Source of the DNA: Bdellovibrio sp. ArHS
GTDB taxonomy: Bacteria; Bdellovibrionota; Bdellovibrionia; Bdellovibrionales; Bdellovibrionaceae
Reading direction: 5' to 3'
Assembly (NCBI RefSeq): GCF_000786105.1
Contig: NZ_JTEV01000025.1
Coordinates: forward strand, 32,388-96,387
Length of the DNA stretch: 64,000 bases
This document shows, piece by piece, positions 42,812-50,457 of the stretch. The notes under the pieces are model-generated. The model made no database searches. It was given only the letters and a program-made list of their open reading frames with translations, and was not told where the DNA came from. The translations under genes and the position numbers were made by a program. Within the stretch, counting starts at the first letter, position 1. Each line of letters opens with the position of its first letter.

Positions 42812-43294
42812 TTAGTTGCGGCGTTTTTTTGCCTGATGACGATGCTCTTCGTGCCAATTTTTTCTTTCGGCAAAAGATTGTTCCTTTGGCAATTCGGCTT
42901 TCGGTAGGTTTTGTAACGTGGCACGAAGTTGTGAGTGCAGGGGCAATAAGGCTCCACTGGATATCAGCAAGTCGCGGAACTGTTTATTGAAAAGATCTTC
43001 TTGATCCAGGTCGAAAAGCATTCTTTCGATTTCCGCACGGGCCGCGCTGACGTGTTGTTCGGTGATAAATTCCAACTCGGTCATGATATCAATGTCGGCC
43101 ATCAAGGTTGTCAGTTCGCGCAGCCAGGCATAACGTTCGGCGGTCATCAAAACTTGAAACCATTCTGTGGGGGCGGCCTGATAACCATTTTCTCGGTCAA
43201 ATTCTTCTTTTAACGAATTGAGAACTTCTTTTTGAAGGGCCCACAAGGCCTGACGCACTTGAAGGGCATGAGAGTGTTGTGGCGATTTAGACAT
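42812..43294 (-). CDS. Helical cytoplasmic protein of unknown function
   Basis: A 160-residue protein without signal or membrane segments and with a highly charged, mainly helical composition. Recognisable features are WFQVLMTAERYAWLRELTTLMADID and a basic C-terminal tail ending HRHQAKKRRN that might bind nucleic acid or acidic partners. I do not recognise the family. The gap on the downstream side contains the inverted repeat at 42741-42783. Confidence 0.6.
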   Translation of the reverse strand: MSKSPQHSHALQVRQALWALQKEVLNSLKEEFDRENGYQAAPTEWFQVLMTAERYAWLRELTTLMADIDIMTELEFITEQHVSAARAEIERMLFDLDQEDLFNKQFRDLLISSGALLPLHSQLRATLQNLPKAELPKEQSFAERKNWHEEHRHQAKKRRN

Positions 43295-43386
43295 CGGCAG
43301 GGCTCCTGGTGTTTAAAAGCAGAGTCTAGCGTATTTTTGCCTTAAAGACATCTACTTTTGCCGACCCGAAGCCCGCCAAATTCAAA

Positions 43387-43980
43387 CTAGCGGCAGCGTT
43401 GCCATCTTAGGTGATAGATAAGTCCTGAGGTTACGTCAGCACTGTCCACTGTCGCCAAAGTTTGCTCACCGCGCGCATTGGACTGAGCCATCATCGAAGT
43501 GTTGATTCTCAGATTCACGCTGGCGCCGCAAGGCGACCAAACTTGCGCACTGGCGATAAGACCATCGGAAATCGTGTAAACATCACTGACCGGACCTGTG
43601 AAGGTTCTGGAAACGCGAGGTCCGCGGGCACCGGCCCAGAAGTACTCGGCGTCAAAGCGTGACAAACCGCCACGAGGCACGGAATTGAAACCGCGATAGT
43701 CCACTTGGAAAATGGAAACGCTATACCCCGATGGAACATGCACAGGAACCGAAATGTTACACGACTTACGATCCACGCGGCGACCTCCGCCGGCTTCTGC
43801 GACATAGTTATCAAATAGAATGCTGAGTGCTTGCTGATCAGGACTTAAAGTCACACTGGCAGATCCTGCAGGACAACCCGTGCCGCCATAAGCAGGCTCA
43901 CCCAGGCGCACTTGCGCGTTGGCTTGCAGGCTTAGCGTCGATAGTATTCCGACTAGACTCATTAACATCATTTTTTTCAT
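43387..43980 (-). CDS. DUF4360-family secreted protein
   Basis: A protein of about 197 residues with a signal peptide (MKKMMLMSLVGILSTLSLQANA). The mature part matches the DUF4360 pattern: GTGCPAGSASVTLSPDQQALSILFDNYVAE, RKSCNISVPVHVPSGYS, VDYRGF, and a final Cys-containing strand (LIYHLRWQRC). Cysteines are conserved with the neighbouring paralogue. DUF4360 proteins are secreted beta-rich proteins of unknown function, found in fungi and various bacteria. ATG 43980 has GGGGGAAG upstream. The gene lies after its paralogue on the same strand. Confidence 0.8.
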   Translation of the reverse strand: MKKMMLMSLVGILSTLSLQANAQVRLGEPAYGGTGCPAGSASVTLSPDQQALSILFDNYVAEAGGGRRVDRKSCNISVPVHVPSGYSVSIFQVDYRGFNSVPRGGLSRFDAEYFWAGARGPRVSRTFTGPVSDVYTISDGLIASAQVWSPCGASVNLRINTSMMAQSNARGEQTLATVDSADVTSGLIYHLRWQRCR

Positions 43981-44048
43981 ACACTTCCCCCTTATGGTTT
44001 GTTTATTTCCATTCATTTTGAATATTTGGTTTATTTTTTTTTAATCGC

Positions 44049-44795
44049 TTATCTGTATCGTGGCGGACGACCTGGATCCCGCGGCGGCGCAGGCCGTGGC
44101 GTGCCCGGATCTTTCGTCGGTGGTGTCACACGTGAAGGTGTACATTGCTTCCACGCTAATGTGTAACGCTGGGATTGAACCTGACCATCGATACTGTCCA
44201 AAGTGATCGTGGACTCTACCAATGATGACAAATTCAGATTTCTGGCCATTAAATATGTGGTTACGAAAAGAGTCTGGACTGATTGCGTGCTGCACGGAGC
44301 CCAGGGAGCCAACTTCGGATCAATAGTGTGGCGGATGTAGTAATTGTCATTATAGGGACCTTTGAATTCTTGAGCGCGAAAGTTGTAAGTTCCGCCATTT
44401 TCGTATCCGGGTCTTTCGTTTTTAGGTTTGCTGCCGTCGAAAGAATAAAGCGCCTGGTGTGTGGCGACAGTGCCAGCTTCCGCGTAAGCAAAACCCCGAT
44501 AGTCCGCGTTCAGAACGGCGAAAGTCCAACCTGCAGGAACGTAGAAGCTGACTTTTAATTCACACATTAATCGGGCGATGGGATTTTGCATTGTGGAAGA
44601 GGCGACAAAATTATCCAGAAGCAGTGAAAAAGTCTGACCATCAGGTGAAATTGTGGCGTTGTGAGAGCCGACCGGACAGCCACTGCCGACCGCTTGCAGA
44701 CTTTGAATGCGAACTCCCGGCGGAGTTTGTGCGTTGGCTTGATACGAGAGTGCTAATACAATAAGACCTGTCAGGTGTGCGAGTCCTCGCCACAT
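44049..44795 (-). CDS. DUF4360-family secreted protein, longer paralogue
   Basis: A protein of about 248 residues with a signal peptide (residues about 1-22). It shares with its neighbour GSGCPVGSHNATISPDGQTFSLLLDNFVA, CELKVSFYVPAGW, ADYRGFAY and a terminal CTP after YTLAWKQ. It differs by a Pro/Arg-rich C-terminal tail of about 30 residues (PTKDPGTPRPAPPRDPGRPP) that could bind a glycan or wall. GGGGGA lies before ATG 44795, as in the paralogue. The two are a tandem duplication that diverged. Function unknown. Confidence 0.8.
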   Translation of the reverse strand: MWRGLAHLTGLIVLALSYQANAQTPPGVRIQSLQAVGSGCPVGSHNATISPDGQTFSLLLDNFVASSTMQNPIARLMCELKVSFYVPAGWTFAVLNADYRGFAYAEAGTVATHQALYSFDGSKPKNERPGYENGGTYNFRAQEFKGPYNDNYYIRHTIDPKLAPWAPCSTQSVQTLFVTTYLMARNLNLSSLVESTITLDSIDGQVQSQRYTLAWKQCTPSRVTPPTKDPGTPRPAPPRDPGRPPRYR

Positions 44796-44979
44796 ATTTT
44801 TCCCCCTTAAAACTCTCTTCCCCCGAAGAGTGGTGACATCAATCACCTGGTAAGGGGTATAGCAAGGGCTAGGCCAAATAAAACTGGTGGCATTTTGGGA
44901 AGGTTTCTAGCCTTTCTCGCAAATGGACACTTTATGGTGCTTGCAAAGTATGTTAGTTTTGAACGCACACGAGGAAAAT

Positions 44980-45456
44980 ATGTCAGAGACACAAGGTTAC
45001 GTATTTAATCATACGATGTTGCGCATTAAAGATCCCAAAGCCTCTTTGGAATTTTACACAGAAGTGTTGGGAATGAAGCTGGTGCGTAAACTTGATTTCG
45101 CGGAATGGAAATTTTCACTTTTCTTTTTAGCCTATGTTCCCGAGGGACAAGACGTACCGACCGATAATGCCGCCAACGCAAAATACACGTTCGGGCGTGA
45201 GGCGGTTTTAGAACTCACCCATAACTGGGGTACGGAAGAGCAGGAAAAAACGCCTTATCATAATGGCAACACCGAACCCCGTGGATTTGGTCACATTTGT
45301 ATCTCGGTTCCCGACATTCAAAAGGCCTGTGCCCGCTTTGACAGCTTGGGGGTGCGCTTCCAAAAGAAACTGGGTGAAGGCGGCATGAAAAATATCGCCT
45401 TTATCAAAGATCCAGATGACTATTGGGTTGAGATCGTGCAACCAGGTCTTCTTTAA
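44980..45456 (+). CDS. gloA: Lactoylglutathione lyase (glyoxalase I)
   Basis: A protein of about 158 residues with the two-module glyoxalase fold. Metal ligands are visible as His in FNHTMLRIKD, Glu in LELTHNWG, His in GHICIS and Glu in WVEIVQP. It isomerises the hemithioacetal of methylglyoxal and glutathione to S-lactoylglutathione. The inserted segment AYVPEGQDVPTDNAANAKYTFG and overall length resemble the zinc-type enzyme of eukaryotes and pseudomonads more than the short nickel type. ATG 44980 is preceded by GAGG at 44971-44974; upstream in-frame starts have none. mtgA follows 15 bases later. Confidence 0.92.
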   Translation: MSETQGYVFNHTMLRIKDPKASLEFYTEVLGMKLVRKLDFAEWKFSLFFLAYVPEGQDVPTDNAANAKYTFGREAVLELTHNWGTEEQEKTPYHNGNTEPRGFGHICISVPDIQKACARFDSLGVRFQKKLGEGGMKNIAFIKDPDDYWVEIVQPGLL

Positions 45457-45471
45457 AGAATTCTAAAATCG

Positions 45472-46221
45472 ATGAAACACTACTGGCCCCGCATTCGCAC
45501 TTGGATCATGAAGTTGATGCTGCTTTTTATGGTAAGCAGTCTGGGCGCCGTTTTGTTTTATCGCTTCGTACCTGTATTCATAACACCGCTGATGGTGATC
45601 CGTTCCGTGGAATCTTTGTGGGGAGAAAAGTTTGTCGGCATTGCCAAAGATTGGGTGCCGTTGGAAGATATTTCTCCCTCGGTGCAACGAGCCGTCCTGA
45701 AAGCTGAAGACTACCGTTTTTTTGATCACAATGGTTTTGATTACGACGCTATTCAAAAAGCGATGAAGTACAACAAAACCCATAAACGGAAAAAGGGTGC
45801 TAGTACGATCAGCCAACAAACGGCGAAGAACGTGTTTCTGTGGCCTCATCGTGATTGGATTCGCAAGGGTTTCGAGGCGTATTTCACCGTGCTTATTGAA
45901 TTCGTCTGGCCGAAAGAGCGTATTTTAGAAGTGTATCTGAATGTCATCGAGTTGGGGCCCGGAGTTTATGGCGTTGAAGCCGCTTCACAGAAGTTCTTTA
46001 AAAAAAATGCGAAAAGACTTTCGCCTGCGGAAGCTTCTCTGATTGCGGCCGTGTTGCCCAACCCACGTCGCTTTCGTATTGATCGGCCCTCGATCTACGT
46101 GATGGCTCGACAACGAAGAATTCTCAACCGAGTGTCGCCAGAAATTCCTAAGGCGGCAGAGGCTTCCCTGTTGGATTTCTTAGATCTTAAGTTCCAATCC
46201 GAAGAAGACGAAGACAACTAA
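45472..46221 (+). CDS. mtgA: Monofunctional peptidoglycan glycosyltransferase MtgA
   Basis: A 249-residue GT51 enzyme with an N-terminal transmembrane helix (about residues 12-32). Conserved motifs are EDYRFFDHNGFDYDAI (the catalytic Glu), KGASTISQQTAKN, RKGFEAYFTVLIEFVWPKERILEVYLNVIELG and AASQKFFKK. There is no transpeptidase domain, so it is the MtgA type that polymerises lipid II without cross-linking. It follows glyoxalase I by 15 bases and probably shares its transcript. Confidence 0.93.
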   Translation: MKHYWPRIRTWIMKLMLLFMVSSLGAVLFYRFVPVFITPLMVIRSVESLWGEKFVGIAKDWVPLEDISPSVQRAVLKAEDYRFFDHNGFDYDAIQKAMKYNKTHKRKKGASTISQQTAKNVFLWPHRDWIRKGFEAYFTVLIEFVWPKERILEVYLNVIELGPGVYGVEAASQKFFKKNAKRLSPAEASLIAAVLPNPRRFRIDRPSIYVMARQRRILNRVSPEIPKAAEASLLDFLDLKFQSEEDEDN

Positions 46222-46302
46222 ACAAGACCGGCTCTTGATAAACTACACATTGACCTAAGACGGATCTTTCCCAAAATGGGGGATGCAATCTTAGGAGGCT
46301 GC

Positions 46303-46719
46303 ATGAGATTTCTGTCGTTCATCGTGGTCCTACTTTTATTCATCTGTTTAGGGGCCTGCAGTGCTTCTAAGGACGACAAAATTCCAGAGCCGACGCCGGT
46401 AGAGCCCGTCGTGGATACGAAGCCTGTCGCCGCTGAAGATCTTCAGTTTTTTATTGTCAGTCGTGAGGTTTTTGCAGCCAGTTGTTACGAATGTCATAAT
46501 CGCGCCCAGGGGATGATCCGGGGCGGAATTGGCACCGACATCTATGAAGAGGTTCTGGAAAATGCCCAACGTATCTATCAAAAGACGGTGATTGAACGAA
46601 CGATGCCGATGAATGCCAGCCTCACGCCCCGACAATATAGTTTGTTAAAAGCCTGGCTGGAAGCTGGTGCTCCGATGAATACCGAGTTAGAATACTCGAA
46701 CTATGACGTCGAAAAATAA
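46303..46719 (+). CDS. Cytochrome c-like lipoprotein
   Basis: A protein of about 138 residues. The lipobox is LGAC (Cys about 19), followed by a Pro/Glu/Val linker. The C-terminal domain has one covalent heme site, SCYECHN (CxxCH), and a downstream TMPM whose Met could be the sixth ligand, with YSLLKAWLEAGAP typical of small c-type cytochromes. It is predicted to be an electron carrier tethered to a membrane. GGAGG precedes ATG 46303. Its end overlaps the next gene by 17 bases, indicating coupling. Confidence 0.8.
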   Translation: MRFLSFIVVLLLFICLGACSASKDDKIPEPTPVEPVVDTKPVAAEDLQFFIVSREVFAASCYECHNRAQGMIRGGIGTDIYEEVLENAQRIYQKTVIERTMPMNASLTPRQYSLLKAWLEAGAPMNTELEYSNYDVEK

Positions 46720-47392
46720 AAAAAGAAAGATGGTGGAAGCCATTGAGCGCCGTGGGTGTCTTCTGGTGTACCCCTTGCAGAATCGACCAGAGCCGGCCAG
46801 TCTATGGTCAGAACTCTATCCGCGCAGTAAAATGGTGTGGGAATGGGATGCGGATGCCGACGGCCGTGTCAGTGAAATGTGGATTCTGCGCGAAGAACTT
46901 TCGCGCAGTGAAGACGTTGTCTATGCAAAATGGTTCCGCAACCGGGCCACTTTTTTTTCAAAAAAAGTTTTTATAAATCTGCTGGCTTATTTTGGAACCT
47001 CCCACGAACGCGTGCACCTGCCCAAGGCCTCAGAGCAGGCCTTGGAAAGTTTTCTCATGGATTCCCCGCAGTCGACGAAAATCATCAAGGAAAATTTAGG
47101 CTGGCAGGGAAAGATGATGGAAAGTCATTACAATCGTGCGATGAAGCCGCTTTGGAACTATCTTTTTATCGTCGGTTATGGCGAAGTCGACGACTCCAGC
47201 TTTCCTTCTTTAAATATGGCGGCGACGCAGAATCTTTACGAAGACCTGTGGTTGGCATCCCAGCAGATCTCTGAAGAACAGGCCGAAAAATTTCTTTTAG
47301 AACATCTTGGCGAAAAGAATCTTTTTATGAAGTATGCGAAGCGTGTCCATGATAGCGCCAGAACTTTGGCAGACAAAAGGCCGTCACGATAA
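46703..47392 (+). CDS. Cytoplasmic protein of unknown function (possibly AlkZ-related)
   Basis: A 229-residue soluble protein without signal or membrane segments. It begins KMVEAIERRGCLLVYPLQNRPEPASLWSEL and contains KMVWEWD, ELSRSEDVVYAKWFRNRATFFSKK and a helical C-terminus. It resembles, from memory, proteins annotated as AlkZ-related, but I cannot confirm this. It is coupled to the upstream cytochrome lipoprotein by a 17-base overlap. Its 3' end overlaps the convergent MFS gene by 68 bases. Confidence 0.6.
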   Translation: MTSKNKKRKMVEAIERRGCLLVYPLQNRPEPASLWSELYPRSKMVWEWDADADGRVSEMWILREELSRSEDVVYAKWFRNRATFFSKKVFINLLAYFGTSHERVHLPKASEQALESFLMDSPQSTKIIKENLGWQGKMMESHYNRAMKPLWNYLFIVGYGEVDDSSFPSLNMAATQNLYEDLWLASQQISEEQAEKFLLEHLGEKNLFMKYAKRVHDSARTLADKRPSR

Positions 47393-48545
47393 CTGCGACG
47401 GCGCAAATCGCGCCACCTGCGCTGATGCTGAAAGGCACGGACACTTTCGCAGCCATCCAGCCCGCACGGGCATTGCCCAGCAAGGGGCCTGACATGTATG
47501 AAATCATCTCGATACCTGACAGGCGTCCGCGCAGTTCGTTCGGCACGGTTTCATTCCAAATAATTCCTCTGAATAGTCCGCTCATCATATCTGCAGCGCC
47601 GGCCAGTCCCAGAAATAGCAGGGCCACCCATAGGTGTTGCGCATAACCGACCCCGACGATAAACACCGCCCACAAAGTCGCCGCGATAACCACCGCTTTG
47701 CCATGGCGAGACACCTTCGCCGTCCAACCACTGAAGACCGTCATGATTAAAGAGCCTACGGCCATCGCTGAAAAAAGCAGACCGGCCGCAGAGGCGCCTC
47801 CCCATTTTTCCGACATCGAGGGGAATAAGGCCACCGGAAACGCAAAGGCCATGGCGACGATATCAATCAGATATGTCCCGATCAGCTCTGGTTTTGAGAC
47901 GGCATATTTCAAACCTTCTTTAGCGTCAGTCCATGGCGAATTGTCCCGCTTTTCAGGATTGGGGATTTTGGACATCAGGTAAAGGGCGATAAAGGCGGCA
48001 ACGAAACTGATGAAATCAAAAAGATAGGCCCCCTTGATACCAAAACTGGCAATAAGAATTCCGCCCAAGGCCGGGCCGACGATGGCCCCTGCGGAATAAC
48101 GGAAACTTCCCAAGGCGCCCACAGCGGCATAGTCCTTTTTATCCACGATTTTTTGCGTTAAGGCATCCATCGCCGGGCGGTGAAATCCCAGAATACTTTG
48201 AAAAAGCGCGACCAGAATGAAAATCAAAGGAATTGAGGGTTGGTCGCTCCAGGCGTTTAGGGTGAGGCCCAGAATCATTAAGCTCATGAAAAATTCCGAG
48301 ACCAAAAGAAGCTTGCGACGATCCAGGCGGTCCGCATAAGTGCCTCCCAGAATTCCGAAGATCAAAACGGGACCCAATTGCACCAGCCCCAGCATGCCGA
48401 CAAGCCAGTTGTCTTTGGTCAGCTCATAGACCTGATAAGGAATGGCGACGTAGCTGACCATGCTTCCCAAGAACGAGATCATTTGGCCGAAGAAAAGAAG
48501 GCGGAAGTCGCGGTATTGTTTAAGGGGGGAAATATTTATAAACAT
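47325..48545 (-). CDS. Major facilitator superfamily transporter (EntS-like)
   Basis: A 406-residue protein with twelve hydrophobic helices. The loop between helices 2 and 3 has GTYADRLDRRKLLL, the MFS cytoplasmic loop signature, and the centre carries ALTQKIVDKKDYAAVGALGSFRYSAGAIVGPALGGIL. It is most like the EntS/enterobactin-exporter or multidrug branch, judged by that segment. It is a likely inner membrane efflux pump; the substrate is unknown. The convergent gene's 3' end overlaps by 68 bases. Confidence 0.88.
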   Translation of the reverse strand: MFINISPLKQYRDFRLLFFGQMISFLGSMVSYVAIPYQVYELTKDNWLVGMLGLVQLGPVLIFGILGGTYADRLDRRKLLLVSEFFMSLMILGLTLNAWSDQPSIPLIFILVALFQSILGFHRPAMDALTQKIVDKKDYAAVGALGSFRYSAGAIVGPALGGILIASFGIKGAYLFDFISFVAAFIALYLMSKIPNPEKRDNSPWTDAKEGLKYAVSKPELIGTYLIDIVAMAFAFPVALFPSMSEKWGGASAAGLLFSAMAVGSLIMTVFSGWTAKVSRHGKAVVIAATLWAVFIVGVGYAQHLWVALLFLGLAGAADMMSGLFRGIIWNETVPNELRGRLSGIEMISYMSGPLLGNARAGWMAAKVSVPFSISAGGAICAVAVIVTAFCLPKFWRYHGHASHTS

Positions 48546-48696
48546 TTCTGCAATTTAGAATTGGCCCCGGCAATTGTCAGTAAAATTCCTTGTCAAAAAG
48601 CCGCCCGCGCAGGCATGAAGAGCTGCAGTCTTTGTATTTTCGGAGAAAGCTTCGCTCAGTCTTTCTTCCGAATCAAAAGTGGAACAAGAATAAGAT

Positions 48697-49833
48697 ATGA
48701 AAGAAATGCTCCTCACCCCTCTGTTAGTTTTTGCGAACACCGCTTTTGCCGGACCAGATCTGACTTATTCCACGCCCTGTGATCCACGCAATCAGACCGC
48801 CACTCTTTCATTTGTGGGCGACATCCTGATTCATGATATGCTTTATAAATCCGTGGTCGCTGGCAGCAAAGATTTCTCGCAAATCTGGCGTCGCACCAAC
48901 AGTCTGATGCAAAAAGCGGACGCTTCCATTGGCAATCTTGAAGGCCCCGCCGCACTGGGGATTGATCGTCAGGGACGGGACCACGGAGACGTGGGCTTCA
49001 CTTATGATCTGAATATTTATTCTGGCACCAACATGGTCTTTAACTTCCATCCGCGCATCCTTTCGGACTTAAAAAAATCTGGATACGATTTATTGACGGT
49101 CGCGAACAACCATTCTTTGGATCGGTATTCCATCGGTGTTGATCGAACTGTTCAAGCCGCGCGAAATATCGGGCTTCCCACAGTAGGCACTCGCATAGCG
49201 CAGGAACGAAATGCCGAGTTTTATCAGATCCTGAATATTCGCAATATGCGCGTGGCTTTTTTGGGCTGCACGGAGATGACCAACGGGCGCACCGACAGCA
49301 AAGACCAGTTGCTGCTTTGTTATAGTGGCGAAAAAATTCGCACTCTTATCAGGGATCTTTCTTCACGTTCAGATGTGGATGCGGTGATCGTTCTTCCGCA
49401 TTGGGGCGTTGAGTACAGTTCTAAACCTGATGCCAAACAGAAAAGTCACGCCAAGATGTTTTTGGAAGCCGGGGCCACCGCGGTCGTGGGTTCGCATCCG
49501 CATGTGTTGCAACCTTGGGAAAAATACGTGACGACGGATGGTCGTGAAACCTTGGTGATCTATTCCTTGGGTAACTTCGTCGCATTTCAAAAAGATGTTG
49601 AACGAAAAACCGGGGCCGTGGCTTACATTGGGCTGGCAAAAGAGGGAAATCGTAAAGCCACGATTTTCGGCGTGGGTTATACTCCGACATATCGGGACGG
49701 TTATGAAGTCTATCCCGTTGGCGCAGGCTCTTTCAAAGATGCTCAAAAGCATGCCGCGCAAATGTTTGGAACTCGTGGACGTATCGAGCCCGCCAGCACT
49801 TTGCTTCCGGCGCTCTGTGGAAACGGTCCGTAA
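48697..49833 (+). CDS. CapA-family secreted metallophosphatase-like protein
   Basis: A 378-residue protein with a short signal peptide (MKEMLLTPLLVFANTAFA). The mature part has the PGA_cap/CapA metallophosphatase-like motifs FVGDILIHD, GNLEGPAA, LLTVANNHSLD, VLPHWGVEY and VVGSHPHVLQPWE, which together hold the metal-binding Asp, Asn and His residues. CapA takes part in poly-gamma-glutamate surface polymer export in Bacillus, but homologues are widespread without other cap genes, as here. It starts divergently from the MFS gene and is followed by ybaK. Confidence 0.88.
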   Translation: MKEMLLTPLLVFANTAFAGPDLTYSTPCDPRNQTATLSFVGDILIHDMLYKSVVAGSKDFSQIWRRTNSLMQKADASIGNLEGPAALGIDRQGRDHGDVGFTYDLNIYSGTNMVFNFHPRILSDLKKSGYDLLTVANNHSLDRYSIGVDRTVQAARNIGLPTVGTRIAQERNAEFYQILNIRNMRVAFLGCTEMTNGRTDSKDQLLLCYSGEKIRTLIRDLSSRSDVDAVIVLPHWGVEYSSKPDAKQKSHAKMFLEAGATAVVGSHPHVLQPWEKYVTTDGRETLVIYSLGNFVAFQKDVERKTGAVAYIGLAKEGNRKATIFGVGYTPTYRDGYEVYPVGAGSFKDAQKHAAQMFGTRGRIEPASTLLPALCGNGP

Positions 49834-49882
49834 AAAAGCTTCCGTTGCCTCGGTCTTGTTCGCGGTGCTACTGTCATAATAA

Positions 49883-50374
49883 ATGAGTGAAAAAGACAAG
49901 TTTCCTATGACTTTGGCGATCCGCGAACTGCAAGCTCATAATGTGAGCTACACAGGACATCTCTTTCCTTATCAAGAAAAAGGCGGCACCAGGCACTCCT
50001 CGGAACAGCTTGGCGTCGATGAACACATCGTGATTAAAACCTTGATCATGGAAACTGAGGATAAATCGCCCCTGATTGTACTCATGCACGGGGACATGCA
50101 AGTTTCAACCAAACAACTGGCCCGGGAACTGGGCGTAAAAACCGTGTCTCCTTGTAAGCCCGAAGTGGCTGATCGGCACTCGGGGTATCAGGTGGGAGGA
50201 ACTTCTCCCTTTGGAACGAAAAGAAAAATGCCCGTCTATATGGAAAAAAGCATCGCCGAACTTGCGCAGATTTATATCAACGGGGGCAAGCGGGGATTCT
50301 TAGTTTCCTTGTCTCCGCAAGAGGTCGTGCGTCTTTTAAAACCCCAGTACGTAACCGTAGGTATCGCGGAATGA
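49883..50374 (+). CDS. ybaK: Cys-tRNA(Pro)/Cys-tRNA(Cys) deacylase YbaK
   Basis: A 163-residue YbaK/EbsC-type editing domain. It contains THLFPY-like GHLFPYQ, DEHIVIKTLIM, KQLARELGVKTVSPCKPEVADRHSGYQVGGTSPFG (the conserved substrate pocket) and the lysine in that block. It hydrolyses Cys-tRNA(Pro) formed by prolyl-tRNA synthetase. ATG 49883 has no strong ribosome-binding site. It lies between CapA and a hybrid kinase with no functional link evident. Confidence 0.9.
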   Translation: MSEKDKFPMTLAIRELQAHNVSYTGHLFPYQEKGGTRHSSEQLGVDEHIVIKTLIMETEDKSPLIVLMHGDMQVSTKQLARELGVKTVSPCKPEVADRHSGYQVGGTSPFGTKRKMPVYMEKSIAELAQIYINGGKRGFLVSLSPQEVVRLLKPQYVTVGIAE

Positions 50375-50457
50375 TCTCCTAGTGGACACGGGGTCCTCGG
50401 GCCTTGGTCCAGAAAGCCCTTCTAAGAGTACATTTCAAGACGTAAACAGCCGAAAAG

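Noticed and set aside
46703..47392. A firm AlkZ/YcaQ DNA glycosylase assignment
   Set aside because: The Gln-x-Gln/Gln-Ser type catalytic motif of that family could not be located with confidence, and the protein is much shorter than YcaQ.
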